Part shown: in pieces, positions 21,038-29,473 of the stretch | Position numbering within the stretch: the first letter of the stretch is position 1 | Layout: each line of letters begins with the position of its first letter | DNA from: an uncultured Oscillibacter sp. | GTDB lineage: Bacteria; Bacillota; Clostridia; Oscillospirales; Oscillospiraceae | Assembly: GCA_934574045.1 (NCBI GenBank) | Contig: CAKTMK010000029.1 | Location: 1-29,759 of the forward strand | Direction: 5' to 3' | DNA: 29,759 bases | Position numbers and translations under genes: made by a program | The notes under the pieces: model-generated | Told to the model about the DNA's origin: nothing | What the model saw: the letters and a program-made list of their open reading frames with translations, nothing else | Database searches by the model: none

Positions 21038-23494
21038 TCAGTCGCCGCTTTCGGCGGTCGTTTTCTTCGCCGCGGCTGTTTTCTTGGCCGTGGTCGTCTT
21101 TTTGGCCGCCGTTGTCTTAGTCGTGGTCGTTTTCTTAGTCGTGGTCGCTTTCTTAGTCGCGGCTGCAGTCTTTTTGGCCGCGGCAGGCTTCTTGGCCGCC
21201 GCCGTCTTGGCCGCAGCGGGCTTCTTGGCCGCGGCGGTTTTCTTAGCTGTGGCCGTTTTCTTGGCCGCCGTCGTTTTCTTGGCCGCGGTGGACTTCTTCG
21301 CGGGGGCCTCCTCCGTCTCCGGCGGCTCGGTCCCGTCCCCGTCCGTCTTTTTCTTCGGATAGCCCCGCTGATCCTCCGGCAGGAAGTTGGAGCAGGCGGG
21401 GTTGATGCAGTAGGGCCGCTTGAAGCCCCGGCCGGACCGCTTGAACATGGTCTGGCCGCACACTGGGCAGTCGTCCTTCACCGGCACATCCCACGTCATG
21501 AAGTCGCATCTGGACGATTCGTCCTTGGCGCTGCGGTGTTCACAGCAGTAGTAATTGTACTGCTTGTTCGTTTTCTTGCTGACGCCGGTGCGCTTCATCA
21601 ACCGCCCGCCGCACTTCGGGCACCGGCCCGGCATCACCACCACCAGCGGCATGGTGAAGCTGCAGTCTGGATAGCCCGGACAGGCGAGGAAGCGGCCGAA
21701 CCGGCCGGACTTGACCACGAGGTTCCGCCCACACTCCGGGCAGACCTCCTCGCTGACCTCGTCCGGCACCTTGATGCGTACGCCCTCCAGCGCCGTCTCC
21801 GCGTCCTTGAGGTCCTTTTCAAAGTCGCCGTAAAAGTCCCGCAGGACATTCTTCCACGGCGTCAGTCCCTCCTCCACGGAGTCCAGCTTCTGCTCCATAT
21901 GGGCGGTGAACTGAAGGTCCGCGATGTCCGGGAAGCGCTGCTTCATCAGCTCCGTGACCACCCGGCCCAGATTCGTGATGCGCAGGTACTTGCCCTCCTT
22001 GAGGACGTACTCCCGGTCCAGAATGGTGGACACGGTGGGCGCGTAGGTGGAGGGACGGCCGATGCCCTGCTCCTCCATGGCGCGGATGAGCGTGGCGTCG
22101 GTGTAGTGGGCGGGGGGCTGGGTGAAGTGCTGATCCCGGTGAAATTCCTTCAGCGCCAGCTCCTCCCCCTCCCGCAGGGCGGGCAGCGGGGACTCCTTCT
22201 CCTCTTTTTCCTCGTCCCTGCCCTCTTCATAAACGGCGGTATAGCCCGCGAACTTCAGCCCCGACGCGGTGGCGCGGAAGATGTGCTCCCCTGCCGCGAT
22301 GTCCACGGACACGCTGTCATACACGGCGTTTTCCATCTGGCTGGCCAGAAAGCGGCTCCAGATCAGCTTGTAGAGCCGGTACTGCTCGCCGGTCAGGTCG
22401 CCCTTGACCTGCTCCGGCGTGAGCGCCACGTTGCTGGGCCGGATGGCCTCGTGGGCGTCCTGCGCGTTGGCCTTGGCCTTGTAGTGCCGGGTCTGGGCCG
22501 GGTAATACTCCTTGCCGTACCGCCCCAGAATGAAGGTCTTGGCGGCGGCGAGCGCCTCCTCGCTGATGCGCAGGGAGTCCGTTCTCATATAGGTGATGAG
22601 GCCCACTGCGCCCTCGCCCGCGATGTCCACGCCCTCATAGAGCTGCTGGGCGATGGCCATGGTCCGCCGGGGCGTCATGCTCAGCTTGCGGGACGCGTCC
22701 TGCTGGAGCGTGGAGGTAGTGAACGGCGGAGAGGGGCTGCGCTGCTTGTCCGTCCGCTTGACGGACTTGACGGAAAAGGGCCGGTTTTTCGTCTCCTCCA
22801 CCACGGCGTCCACCTCCGCGGCGGACTTCAGCTCGGCCTTTTTGCCGTCCTTCCCGTGGTAGTGGGCGGTGAACTCCGCCCGCTTCGCGCCGCCGCCCAG
22901 AAGCGCGGCGTCCAGCGTCCAGTACTCCTCCGGCTGGAACGCCTCGATCTCCCGCTCCCGGTCGTCCACCATGCGGGTGGCCACGGACTGGACGCGTCCG
23001 GCGGACAGGCCCCGGCGGATCTTCTTCCACAGCAGGGGACTAAGCTCATAGCCCACGATACGGTCCAGAATGCGGCGGGCCTGCTGGGCGTCCACCAGAT
23101 TCTGGTCGATGTCCCGCGGCTCCTGAATGGACTCCTGCACCACCTTTTTCGTGATCTCGTTGAACGTGACCCGGCGGGTCTTGCCGTCCGGCAGCTCCAG
23201 AAGCTGCTTGAGGTGCCACGAGATGGCCTCTCCCTCGCGGTCCGGGTCGGTTGCGAGATACACGGTGTCCGCCGCCTTGGCGGACTTCTTCAGCTCGCTG
23301 ATGATCTCCTCTTTACCCTTGATGGGCTGGTACACCGGCTCGAAATCATGCTCCACGTCCACGCCCAGCTTGCTTTTGGGAAGGTCCCGCAGATGGCCCA
23401 TGGAGGCTCTGACGCGAAATTCCTTTCCCAGATATTTTTCGATGGTCTTGGCCTTCGCGGGAGACTCCACGATGACCAGGCTCTGCTTTGCCAT
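21038..23494 (-). CDS. topA: DNA topoisomerase I with H1-like Lys/Ala tail
   Basis: An 818-residue type IA topoisomerase that relaxes negative supercoils. The Toprim domain is at the start (VIVESPAKAKTIEKYLG, 7-23, and DPDREGEAI, 83-91), and the active-site Tyr302 lies in GLITYMRTDS. Cys-rich zinc ribbons follow: C585/C588/C605/C611, C625/C628/C650/C651-C663 region, and C676/C679/C696/C701. After a PETEEAP linker (724-731), residues 732-815 are a nearly pure Lys/Ala/Thr tail built on a KKTAAA-type repeat, resembling histone H1. Such tails bind DNA in other bacterial topoisomerases and Hc/AlgP-like proteins. ATG 23494 follows GGAGG at five bases. It is 36 bases after dprA. Confidence 0.95.
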   Translation of the reverse strand: MAKQSLVIVESPAKAKTIEKYLGKEFRVRASMGHLRDLPKSKLGVDVEHDFEPVYQPIKGKEEIISELKKSAKAADTVYLATDPDREGEAISWHLKQLLELPDGKTRRVTFNEITKKVVQESIQEPRDIDQNLVDAQQARRILDRIVGYELSPLLWKKIRRGLSAGRVQSVATRMVDDREREIEAFQPEEYWTLDAALLGGGAKRAEFTAHYHGKDGKKAELKSAAEVDAVVEETKNRPFSVKSVKRTDKQRSPSPPFTTSTLQQDASRKLSMTPRRTMAIAQQLYEGVDIAGEGAVGLITYMRTDSLRISEEALAAAKTFILGRYGKEYYPAQTRHYKAKANAQDAHEAIRPSNVALTPEQVKGDLTGEQYRLYKLIWSRFLASQMENAVYDSVSVDIAAGEHIFRATASGLKFAGYTAVYEEGRDEEKEEKESPLPALREGEELALKEFHRDQHFTQPPAHYTDATLIRAMEEQGIGRPSTYAPTVSTILDREYVLKEGKYLRITNLGRVVTELMKQRFPDIADLQFTAHMEQKLDSVEEGLTPWKNVLRDFYGDFEKDLKDAETALEGVRIKVPDEVSEEVCPECGRNLVVKSGRFGRFLACPGYPDCSFTMPLVVVMPGRCPKCGGRLMKRTGVSKKTNKQYNYYCCEHRSAKDESSRCDFMTWDVPVKDDCPVCGQTMFKRSGRGFKRPYCINPACSNFLPEDQRGYPKKKTDGDGTEPPETEEAPAKKSTAAKKTTAAKKTATAKKTAAAKKPAAAKTAAAKKPAAAKKTAAATKKATTTKKTTTTKTTAAKKTTTAKKTAAAKKTTAESGD
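21041..21304 (-). repeat. KKTAAA-type tandem repeat region in topA
   Basis: The 3' end of topA is a degenerate tandem array of (K)K(T/P)AA(A/T) units, about 14 repeats, with DNA period of roughly 15-18 bases. Threonine-rich units (TTTKK) lie toward the end. The repeats vary at the DNA level, so they are old rather than a fresh slippage expansion. Confidence 0.75.
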
Positions 23495-23530
23495 AGCTAC
23501 CTCCAAAAACCTTGCGGAAAGATTTATGAT

Positions 23531-24709
23531 CTAGTCTGTCAGCGCCACGGCGCGGATATACCGCTTGCCGCTGCACTGCGTCACATATTGGTCGATCTCC
23601 AGCATCGTCAGCGCCGAGAGCACCCGCCGGGCGGGGAGCTGCGTCTGGTCGATCAGGTCATCCACGGAGACGGGCTGGTCCGTCAGCGCCCGGAGCAGGG
23701 CGATCTGGTCGTCCGTCAGCCCCGCCGCCCGGGTGGAAAGGGTGGGCAGCGCCGGCTTGGGCGGCTCCGGCGTCCGGGTGGGGCGGTCCTCCAGCGGCTC
23801 CGGCGCGGGACGGCTCCCGCCCCGCAGCCTGCCCGGAAACTGGAAGTCATACTCCCGCAGGATGTCCCACGGCTCGGCGGCAAGGCCCGCGCCGTCCCGG
23901 ATCAGGCGGTTGCAGCCCTTGCTGTTCTCCGCGTAGATGGGGCCGGGGACCGCAAACACATCCCGCCCCTGATCCAGCGCCGTTCCGGCGGTGATGAGCG
24001 CGCCGCTGCGCAGTGGGGCCTCCACCACCAGCACGGCCGCGGAGAGGCCGGAGATGATGCGGTTTCTCAGCGGAAAATGACCGGGCAGCGGCTCCGTCCC
24101 CGGCGGATACTCCGAGATAAGGCAACCCGCCGCGGCCACGTCATCATAGAGCCAGCCGTTTTCCTTGGGATACACCACGTCGATCCCGCCGCCTAGCACG
24201 CCGAGGACCGGCCCTCCGGCCCGCAGCGCCGCCTGCGCGGCGGCGGAGTCGATGCCCCTTGCAAGGCCCGTGGCCACCGGCGCGCCGCTGTCCGCCAGTC
24301 CGAACGCCAGCTCCTCCGCGCAGCGCAGCCCGTAGGGCGACGCCTTCCGCGTCCCCACCACGGCAATGACGGGAAGCTCGTCCACCGCCGGGAGCCGCCC
24401 CCGCAGATACAGCAGGCAGGGCGGGTCGTAAATGCAGCGCAGGCGGACGGGGTACTCCGCGTCGTGAAGCGTCAGGAGCTGAACGCCCAGCCGCTCACAG
24501 TCGGCAAGGATCTTCTCCGCGCCGGTCAGGTCCTTCTGCGTCAGCGGCTCCAGCGCCTTACGGGTCATCCCCTCCGTCAGGGAGAGGGCGCCCTCGTCGG
24601 CGTAATAGACCTCCTCCGGCGAGCCGAAGCGGTCCAGCAGCGCAAGGCGGAGCTGGCTGTCCAGCCCCGCGCAGCGGCTGAGCCATACCCAGTATTTCAG
24701 CGTGGACAT
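23531..24709 (-). CDS. dprA: DNA processing protein DprA
   Basis: A 392-residue DprA/Smf protein that loads RecA on incoming single-stranded DNA in transformation. An N-terminal SAM-like region covers about 1-60. The Rossmann-like core contains AVVGTRKASPYGLRCAEEL (117-135), GLARGIDSAAAQAAL (148-162), SGALIT (235-240) and GCNRLI (265-270), which form the ssDNA pocket. A Pro-rich linker (about 295-325) joins a C-terminal winged helix (about 330-392) of the DprA_WH type. ATG 24709 follows AAGGAGG. It is 19 bases after the rRNA methyltransferase gene and 36 before topA, the common smf-topA order. No other competence gene lies in the window. Confidence 0.94.
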   Translation of the reverse strand: MSTLKYWVWLSRCAGLDSQLRLALLDRFGSPEEVYYADEGALSLTEGMTRKALEPLTQKDLTGAEKILADCERLGVQLLTLHDAEYPVRLRCIYDPPCLLYLRGRLPAVDELPVIAVVGTRKASPYGLRCAEELAFGLADSGAPVATGLARGIDSAAAQAALRAGGPVLGVLGGGIDVVYPKENGWLYDDVAAAGCLISEYPPGTEPLPGHFPLRNRIISGLSAAVLVVEAPLRSGALITAGTALDQGRDVFAVPGPIYAENSKGCNRLIRDGAGLAAEPWDILREYDFQFPGRLRGGSRPAPEPLEDRPTRTPEPPKPALPTLSTRAAGLTDDQIALLRALTDQPVSVDDLIDQTQLPARRVLSALTMLEIDQYVTQCSGKRYIRAVALTD

Positions 24710-24728
24710 CCGTACCCCTCCTTATCCG

Positions 24729-25490
24729 TTATCCGCGGGCCATCTCCCACAGGAGCGCCGCGGCCGCCGCGGCGGCGTTCAGGGATTCGCAGCGGTCGTT
24801 CATGGGGATCTTCACCGTGACGTCGCACAGCGAGAGGACCTGCTGGGAAAGGCCCCGGCCCTCGCTGCCGATGGCGGCGGCGGCTCGGGTGTAGTCCATC
24901 TCCCGCACGTCCCGGGTGTCCGCCCGCAGCGCCGCGCCGTACAGCGGGATGCCGCTGCGGCGCAGCAGCGCCGCCAGCTCTTCCGCGCCGCAGGTCCAGA
25001 CCGGGCAGCGGAAGGACGCGCCCATCCCGGCCCGCAGCGTTCTGGGGTGGTACAGGTCGGCGCAGCCGTTCACAAGGAACAGCCCGTCCGCCCAGAAGGC
25101 GTCCGCCGTGCGCAGGATCGTCCCCACGTTGCCGGGGTCCTGCACGCCGTCGAGCACCACGTACCGCTTTCCCTCCAGCCGCTCCGGCAGCGCCGCGGGC
25201 CGCATCCGGCACACCGCCAGAACGCCCTGAGGCGTTTTGCTGGGGGCGACGGACTCCATCACGTCCTCCGTCAGCTCCACCGCCCGCACGCCGGGCGGCA
25301 GGCCCGGCGGCAGAAGTCCCGGCGCGGCGGCCACCAGCTCCACCGTGTCCGCCGCCCAGCGCAGCGCCTCCGCAGTCAGCTTGGGACTGTCGCACAAAAA
25401 GCAGCCGGTCTCCCGGCGGTACTTCCCGTCCGCCGCCAGACGGCGCAGGCGGAGGCAGAGCGGGTTTTTTCGGCTGGATATTATTTCCAC
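24729..25490 (-). CDS. SpoU/TrmH-family RNA 2'-O-methyltransferase
   Basis: A 253-residue SPOUT methyltransferase, most similar in layout to RlmB-like rRNA ribose methylases with an N-terminal substrate-binding domain. The three SpoU motifs are clear: motif 1 LDGVQDPGNVGTILRTADAF (113-132, with Asn121 and Arg127), motif 2 IGSEGRGLSQQVLSLCD (207-223, with Glu210) and motif 3 NDRCESLNAAAAAAAL (231-246). The trefoil-knot SAM site is complete. The GTG start at 25490 follows AAGGAAGG. It heads the cluster with dprA and topA. The exact target nucleotide cannot be given. Confidence 0.88.
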   Translation of the reverse strand: MEIISSRKNPLCLRLRRLAADGKYRRETGCFLCDSPKLTAEALRWAADTVELVAAAPGLLPPGLPPGVRAVELTEDVMESVAPSKTPQGVLAVCRMRPAALPERLEGKRYVVLDGVQDPGNVGTILRTADAFWADGLFLVNGCADLYHPRTLRAGMGASFRCPVWTCGAEELAALLRRSGIPLYGAALRADTRDVREMDYTRAAAAIGSEGRGLSQQVLSLCDVTVKIPMNDRCESLNAAAAAAALLWEMARG

Positions 25491-25573
25491 TTCTGATCCC
25501 TTCCTTTCGCCGCGCTGCGGGAGCCGATACCTTATATAATAAGACCGCTCCCAAATTATACAAAAGCGAGTAT

Positions 25574-25602
25574 ATCATACGCCGCCAAAAGATGCAAGTC
25601 AA
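25574..25602 (-). promoter_or_regulatory. Promoter of the rRNA methyltransferase-dprA-topA cluster
   Basis: On the minus strand TTGACT (25602-25597) and TATGAT (25579-25574) are separated by 17 bases. Further AT-rich boxes (TATACT, TATAAT) lie just downstream, so alternative starts are possible. The start is about 75 bases ahead of the methyltransferase GTG. Confidence 0.65.
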
Positions 25603-25623
25603 TCATTTTCCGGCGGCGGGCCG

Positions 25624-26376
25624 TTAATTTTTCGCTCCGGCGGGCGAAAGCGGCCCCTCCAGCGAAAGCTCGATCTGCTCCGGCCGCAGCGCGCCCGCGC
25701 CCCACAGCGCGGCCAGAAGCTGGTCCCGGCGGCAGCCCTGCGGGAGCTGCTCCTCCAGCGCGGGCAGGCGCATCCGCACGTTCTCCGGCGGCTGCGCCCC
25801 GTCGTAAAGCGCCAGCGTCACCGGCCCCCGCAGCTCCGGCCGGGGCGAAAAGAGCAGCGCGCCGTCCGCCGCCGCAAGCTGTCCCGCCGCCGGGCGCAGG
25901 ATCAGGGACACGCCGAATTCCCGCCGGAGCTGACGGGCCAGCTCCTCGCCGCCCTCCGGCACGTCCAGCAGCACGTACCGATACCGCAGGCACAGCTCCG
26001 TCACCGCCCGGACGGCCTCGCCGGTGAGCCGGTCGGCGCACAGCGCGGCCATGGCCGCGCCGGACACGCCCCGGGCCGCCAGCCCCGCCCGCAGCCATTC
26101 CCCTGCCAGCCGCCGGTACAGCGGCAGAACGTCCACGGGAACCACATTCTGCTTGGCAAAGGCCGGCAGGAGCGCAAAATTCTCCGGAAACACGGCCCGC
26201 ACCACGCCCGCCCGGCTCAGCGCCCGGGCCGCGGCCCGCGCCCGGCTCCGCAGGACGGCGGCGGGCGTCCGCTCCCGCCGCAGGATGTCCGCCGCGCAAA
26301 AGCGCATCCGCAGGATCGTCCGCTCCTCCGCCCGACGGGGCGGTTTTTCCTCTGTCCATGTCACAAATCCGATCAT
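25624..26376 (-). CDS. Hypothetical protein, 250 residues
   Basis: I do not recognise this protein. ATG 26376 follows GGGAGG. It has no signal peptide, no membrane segment and no cysteine motif. It is rich in Arg and Ala. The N-terminal part (GFVTWTEE, 3-10) precedes a long helical region (about 28-70), an NVVPVDVLPLYRRLAGEWL block (about 76-94) and a beta-alpha alternation (YRYVLLDVPEGGEELARQL; VSLILRPAAG; GALLFSPRPE; LALYDG). This would fit a degenerate Rossmann or ATP-grasp-like fold. It lies between the peptidase terminator and the promoter of the rRNA methyltransferase cluster, so it is probably its own unit. Its function is open. Confidence 0.65.
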   Translation of the reverse strand: MIGFVTWTEEKPPRRAEERTILRMRFCAADILRRERTPAAVLRSRARAAARALSRAGVVRAVFPENFALLPAFAKQNVVPVDVLPLYRRLAGEWLRAGLAARGVSGAAMAALCADRLTGEAVRAVTELCLRYRYVLLDVPEGGEELARQLRREFGVSLILRPAAGQLAAADGALLFSPRPELRGPVTLALYDGAQPPENVRMRLPALEEQLPQGCRRDQLLAALWGAGALRPEQIELSLEGPLSPAGAKN

Positions 26377-26434
26377 CGCTGCCTCCCTGCTTTCCGCGCG
26401 GAAATCGGAGAGCCGCGTCCGCAGGACGCAAAAA

Positions 26435-26468
26435 GCCCTCCCGCCCCATTTCTATGGGACGGGAGGGC
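26435..26468 (-). terminator. Terminator after the M23 peptidase gene
   Basis: On the minus strand GCCCTCCCGTCCCAT pairs with ATGGGGCGGGAGGGC (one mismatch) around AGAA and is followed by TTTTT. It closes the ftsE-ftsX-peptidase unit 13 bases after the stop. Confidence 0.85.
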
Positions 26469-26480
26469 CGTTTATGCAGT

Positions 26481-27707
26481 TTATCTCCCGAGCGTATACC
26501 CGGAAAGATAGCCCATCTGGGGCTGCGCGCCGTCGCTGAGGGGGTTGACGCGCACGCCGTTTTCCGTGATCTCAAAGTGGAGATGCGGTCCGGTGGAGTT
26601 TCCGGTGGAGCCGGTGATGCCGATCACGTCGCCCTGATTGACGTACTGGCCCACCTCCACCTTCCGGCTGGACATATGGCCGTAGAGCGTGGTGTTGCCG
26701 CTGCCGTGGGAGATGACCACGTAATTGCCGTAGGATCTGCTGCGCTGGGAGACGATGACCGTTCCCGATTTGGCGGCGTAGATGGGGCTGGTATAGCCCA
26801 CCCGGCCGATATCCGTGCCCTTATGGTTGGTAGAGCCGATGCCGCCGGGGGACGCGCGCCCGCCCATGGTGGAGGTGATGTACCGGCTGTCCACCGGCCA
26901 GATGTACCCGCCGGGGTTGGAACGGTTGGACTGCCCCGCCGCGGCCTGCTGGGCCGCCAGCTTCCGGCTCAGCTCCTGGATCTCCCGCTGGATGCGCTCC
27001 TCTTCCTCCTCCATGCCGTCGATCTCCGCCTCGGTCTCGCTCTCGTTGGCGGCGAGCTGGGCGATCAGCTGGTTGGCCTCGGCGCGCTGCTTTTCCAGCG
27101 CGGACTTCTTGCTCACAAGGTCGGCCCGGGCGGTCTCCGCCCCGGACTTGGACTCCTGAAGCTCCGCCTCCTTTTGAGAGATCTCGTCCTGAAGCGCCTC
27201 GAGCCGATCGATCACGGCCTGATCGGCGTCCATGACCTCGTTCACGGCGTCCAGCCGGTCCAGAAGGTCGGTGAAGCTGTCGGCCTTGAACAGGACGGAC
27301 CAGTAACTCACGGTCCCCTCCTCCTCCATGGCCCGCACCCGCTTGCAGAACAGGTCGTACTGGATCTCCTCTTTCTGCTGCGCGTCGGCAAGCTCCGCCT
27401 GCGTCTGGGCGATCAGGTCCTCATAGGTGGAGATCTGGCTCTCCACGTTGCGGATCTCGCTGACCTGCACGGCGATCTGGTCATCCAGCAGCTCCTTCTT
27501 CTTCATGACCTCCGCCTTGTCGTCGGACAGGGCGGCCAGCTTTTCCTCCAGAGCCTTGCGCTGGGCGGTCAGATCCTTGGCGTCGCCCTTGAGGGCGTCG
27601 ATATCCGCCTGTGTCACCAGCGCGGCGGCAGGCTGGGGCAGCAGCGCCGCAGAACAGATCACCGCAAGCGCCATCAGAGCCGCCGCAAAACGCTTCATCG
27701 GCCGCAT
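26481..27707 (-). CDS. Secreted coiled-coil M23 (LytM) murein endopeptidase
   Basis: A 408-residue EnvC/PcsB-like peptidase. A signal peptide (about 1-29, Arg/Lys start, hydrophobic core, cut after AAA) is followed by a long coiled coil (about 35-255). The C-terminal LytM domain (about 285-390) has all zinc and catalytic residues: His295 and Asp299 in HKGTDIG, His344 in YGHMSS and His377 in GPHLHFE. It therefore looks active by itself, unlike EnvC, which is a degenerate activator. ATG 27707 follows AGGAGG. It lies 21 bases after ftsX, which is the known partner: FtsEX controls its hydrolase through the extracellular loop of FtsX. It likely splits septal peptidoglycan. Confidence 0.9.
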   Translation of the reverse strand: MRPMKRFAAALMALAVICSAALLPQPAAALVTQADIDALKGDAKDLTAQRKALEEKLAALSDDKAEVMKKKELLDDQIAVQVSEIRNVESQISTYEDLIAQTQAELADAQQKEEIQYDLFCKRVRAMEEEGTVSYWSVLFKADSFTDLLDRLDAVNEVMDADQAVIDRLEALQDEISQKEAELQESKSGAETARADLVSKKSALEKQRAEANQLIAQLAANESETEAEIDGMEEEEERIQREIQELSRKLAAQQAAAGQSNRSNPGGYIWPVDSRYITSTMGGRASPGGIGSTNHKGTDIGRVGYTSPIYAAKSGTVIVSQRSRSYGNYVVISHGSGNTTLYGHMSSRKVEVGQYVNQGDVIGITGSTGNSTGPHLHFEITENGVRVNPLSDGAQPQMGYLSGYTLGR

Positions 27708-27728
27708 CGTTTTCCTCCTTTGCTTCCG

Positions 27729-28616
27729 TCAGACCTGCAGGAACCGCCGGATGGCGGAAAGGCTCCCGCCCACGCCGACGACGACGCCCACGATCAGAAA
27801 CACCACCGCCACCGGCACCCAAAGCTCGCCGAAGCTCATCACGGAGATAAGCTGGAGCGTGTCGTTCGTCTCCACGCCCCGGGCCACCGCCTCATACAGC
27901 ATCCATTGCAGCAAAAAGGCGATCACCGCGCCGGTGAAGCCCATGAGAAATCCCTCGTATACAAAGGGCCAGCGGATAAAGCCGTTGGTGGCGCCCACCA
28001 TGCGCATGATGGCGATCTCCTCCCGCCGGTCAAAGGTGGTGAGCTTGATGGTGTTGGAAATGATGAACACGGACACCACCAGCAGAATGACAATCAGCGC
28101 CACGCACACCACCGTGGCGATGTTGCGCACAGTGATGAGTCCGTCGGAGATCTCCTCGTAGGCGTTCACCTTCACGATGCCCTTCACGCTCTCCACCGCC
28201 CGGACCGTGTCGCCGGTCCTCTGGATGTCCGCCGTCTTGATGGCGTACCGATCCCGGAAGATCTGGGGGTCCAGATCCTGAAACACCGGCTCGTCGGCGT
28301 ACTTCTGCTTGAAGCTCTCCGCCGCCTGCTCACGGCTGATGAAGGTGACGGAGGCCACGTTGTCCTGCCGCTCCAGCTCCCGCTGAAGGCCCCGGGCCTG
28401 CTCCGCCGTGTAGGATTCGTCCACGTAGGCCAGGATCTCGTTGTCCTTTTCCATGTCCTTGAGCTGCTGGTTGGCGTTCACCGCCACCAGCGTGAACGTG
28501 CCCATGATGAGCAGGCACGCCACCGTGATGCCGATGGCCGCAAAGGACATGAAGCCATGGCTGAACATATTGGAAACGCCCTCGTGAAAAAAGTACCGGA
28601 AATTATGCCTTCCCAT
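27729..28616 (-). CDS. ftsX: Cell division protein FtsX
   Basis: A 295-residue MacB/FtsX-type permease. Start: ATG 28616 (MGRHNFRYFFHEG), overlapping the end of ftsE by 14 bases, downstream of a GGGGGG motif. Four membrane segments are visible: about 24-46, 168-192, 219-240 and 264-283. An extracellular loop of about 120 residues lies between the first two and is the part that meets the murein hydrolase. The sequence TTFDRREEIAIMRMVGATNGFIRWPFVYEGF is the family core, coupling to the FtsE ATPase. Encoded between ftsE and the M23 hydrolase gene. Confidence 0.93.
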   Translation of the reverse strand: MGRHNFRYFFHEGVSNMFSHGFMSFAAIGITVACLLIMGTFTLVAVNANQQLKDMEKDNEILAYVDESYTAEQARGLQRELERQDNVASVTFISREQAAESFKQKYADEPVFQDLDPQIFRDRYAIKTADIQRTGDTVRAVESVKGIVKVNAYEEISDGLITVRNIATVVCVALIVILLVVSVFIISNTIKLTTFDRREEIAIMRMVGATNGFIRWPFVYEGFLMGFTGAVIAFLLQWMLYEAVARGVETNDTLQLISVMSFGELWVPVAVVFLIVGVVVGVGGSLSAIRRFLQV

Positions 28617-29301
28617 GAATATGACCCCCCACGTAGCCGCCGACGGAATCATTGATGATCCGCCCGCCGTCGATCGTCACGACCCGCTTGCCGAACCGGT
28701 CCACCAGATCCTTCTCGTGGGTGACGACCACAACCGTCGTCCCCAGCGAGTTGATCTTCACCAGAAGGCGCATCAGCTCCAGCGACCGCTCCGGGTCCAG
28801 ATTGCCGGTCGGCTCGTCGGCAATGATGGTGGACGGATTGTTCACCAGCGCCCGGGCGATGGCCACGCGCTGCTGCTCGCCGCCGGAAAGCTCCGTCGGG
28901 TAGTGGTCCGCCTTATTCTCCAGCCCCACCAGACGCAGCACATAGGGGATGCGCCTGCGCAGCTCCTTTTCGCTGGTCCCCACAGCCCGCATGACGAAGG
29001 CCAGATTGTCGTAAACCGTTTTCTTTTCGATCAGGCGGAAATCCTGAAAGATGATGCCCACCGTCCGCCGCATCAGCGGGAGCTGCTTTTCCGAGATGTT
29101 GCTGACGGAAAAGCCGTTTATCATAATGCGGCCGCGGCTCGGCTCCACCTCGCCGGTGAGCAGCTTGATGATGGTGGATTTTCCCGCGCCGGACGGGCCG
29201 ACCAGAAACAGAAACTCGCCGTCCTCAATGGTCAGGGAGATGCCGCGGATGGCCTGCGTCCCGTTTTCGTATTCCATTTCCACGTCCTTCAGACGGATCA
29301 T
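28603..29301 (-). CDS. ftsE: Cell division ATP-binding protein FtsE
   Basis: A 232-residue ABC ATPase that powers FtsX. Walker A GPSGAGKST (35-43), Q-loop Gln86, signature LSGGE (138-142) and Walker B TIIADE (158-163), with THEKDLVDRF carrying the switch His. Start at ATG 29301 follows GAGGTG; an upstream in-frame ATG would run over the promoter and is not used. It is the first gene of the ftsE-ftsX-hydrolase unit, and the last bases overlap ftsX. Confidence 0.94.
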   Translation of the reverse strand: MIRLKDVEMEYENGTQAIRGISLTIEDGEFLFLVGPSGAGKSTIIKLLTGEVEPSRGRIMINGFSVSNISEKQLPLMRRTVGIIFQDFRLIEKKTVYDNLAFVMRAVGTSEKELRRRIPYVLRLVGLENKADHYPTELSGGEQQRVAIARALVNNPSTIIADEPTGNLDPERSLELMRLLVKINSLGTTVVVVTHEKDLVDRFGKRVVTIDGGRIINDSVGGYVGGHIHGKA

Positions 29302-29368
29302 ATACGCACCTCGCTCCACTCGGCCGCCGGACCGCCCCGCCGGTCGACATAAATCAACGTTCCCATCC

Positions 29369-29397
29369 ATTATAAATGCTTTTCCCCGGCCGTGCAA
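29369..29397 (-). promoter_or_regulatory. Promoter of ftsE-ftsX-peptidase
   Basis: On the minus strand TTGCAC (29397-29392) and TATAAT (29374-29369) are separated by 17 bases, giving a start near 29362, about 60 bases ahead of ftsE. Confidence 0.75.
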
Positions 29398-29432
29398 GTG
29401 GAAATAACCAGAAGTTTCCGTCATGGGCGCAA

Positions 29433-29464
29433 AAAAAGCGGACATGACAGCATGTCCGCTTTTT
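29433..29464 (-). terminator. Terminator after the PucR/CdaR-type gene
   Basis: AAAAAGCGGACATG (29433-29446) pairs over 14 bp with CATGTCCGCTTTTT (29451-29464) around ACAG. Because it has A and T tracts on both sides it works on either strand. Confidence 0.8.
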
Positions 29465-29473
29465 CGCGTTCGG

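Noticed and set aside
21041..21304. KTAAA region as a CRISPR or intergenic satellite
   Set aside because: It is in frame with topA, lacks spacers and encodes a continuous Lys/Ala/Thr tail.
21536..24196. An 886-codon plus-strand open frame across topA and dprA
   Set aside because: Crosses two real genes on the opposite strand, including their boundary, with no motif; caused by codon bias.
26358..28655. A 765-codon plus-strand open frame across the peptidase and ftsX
   Set aside because: Same artefact; it spans a terminator and two well-supported genes on the other strand.
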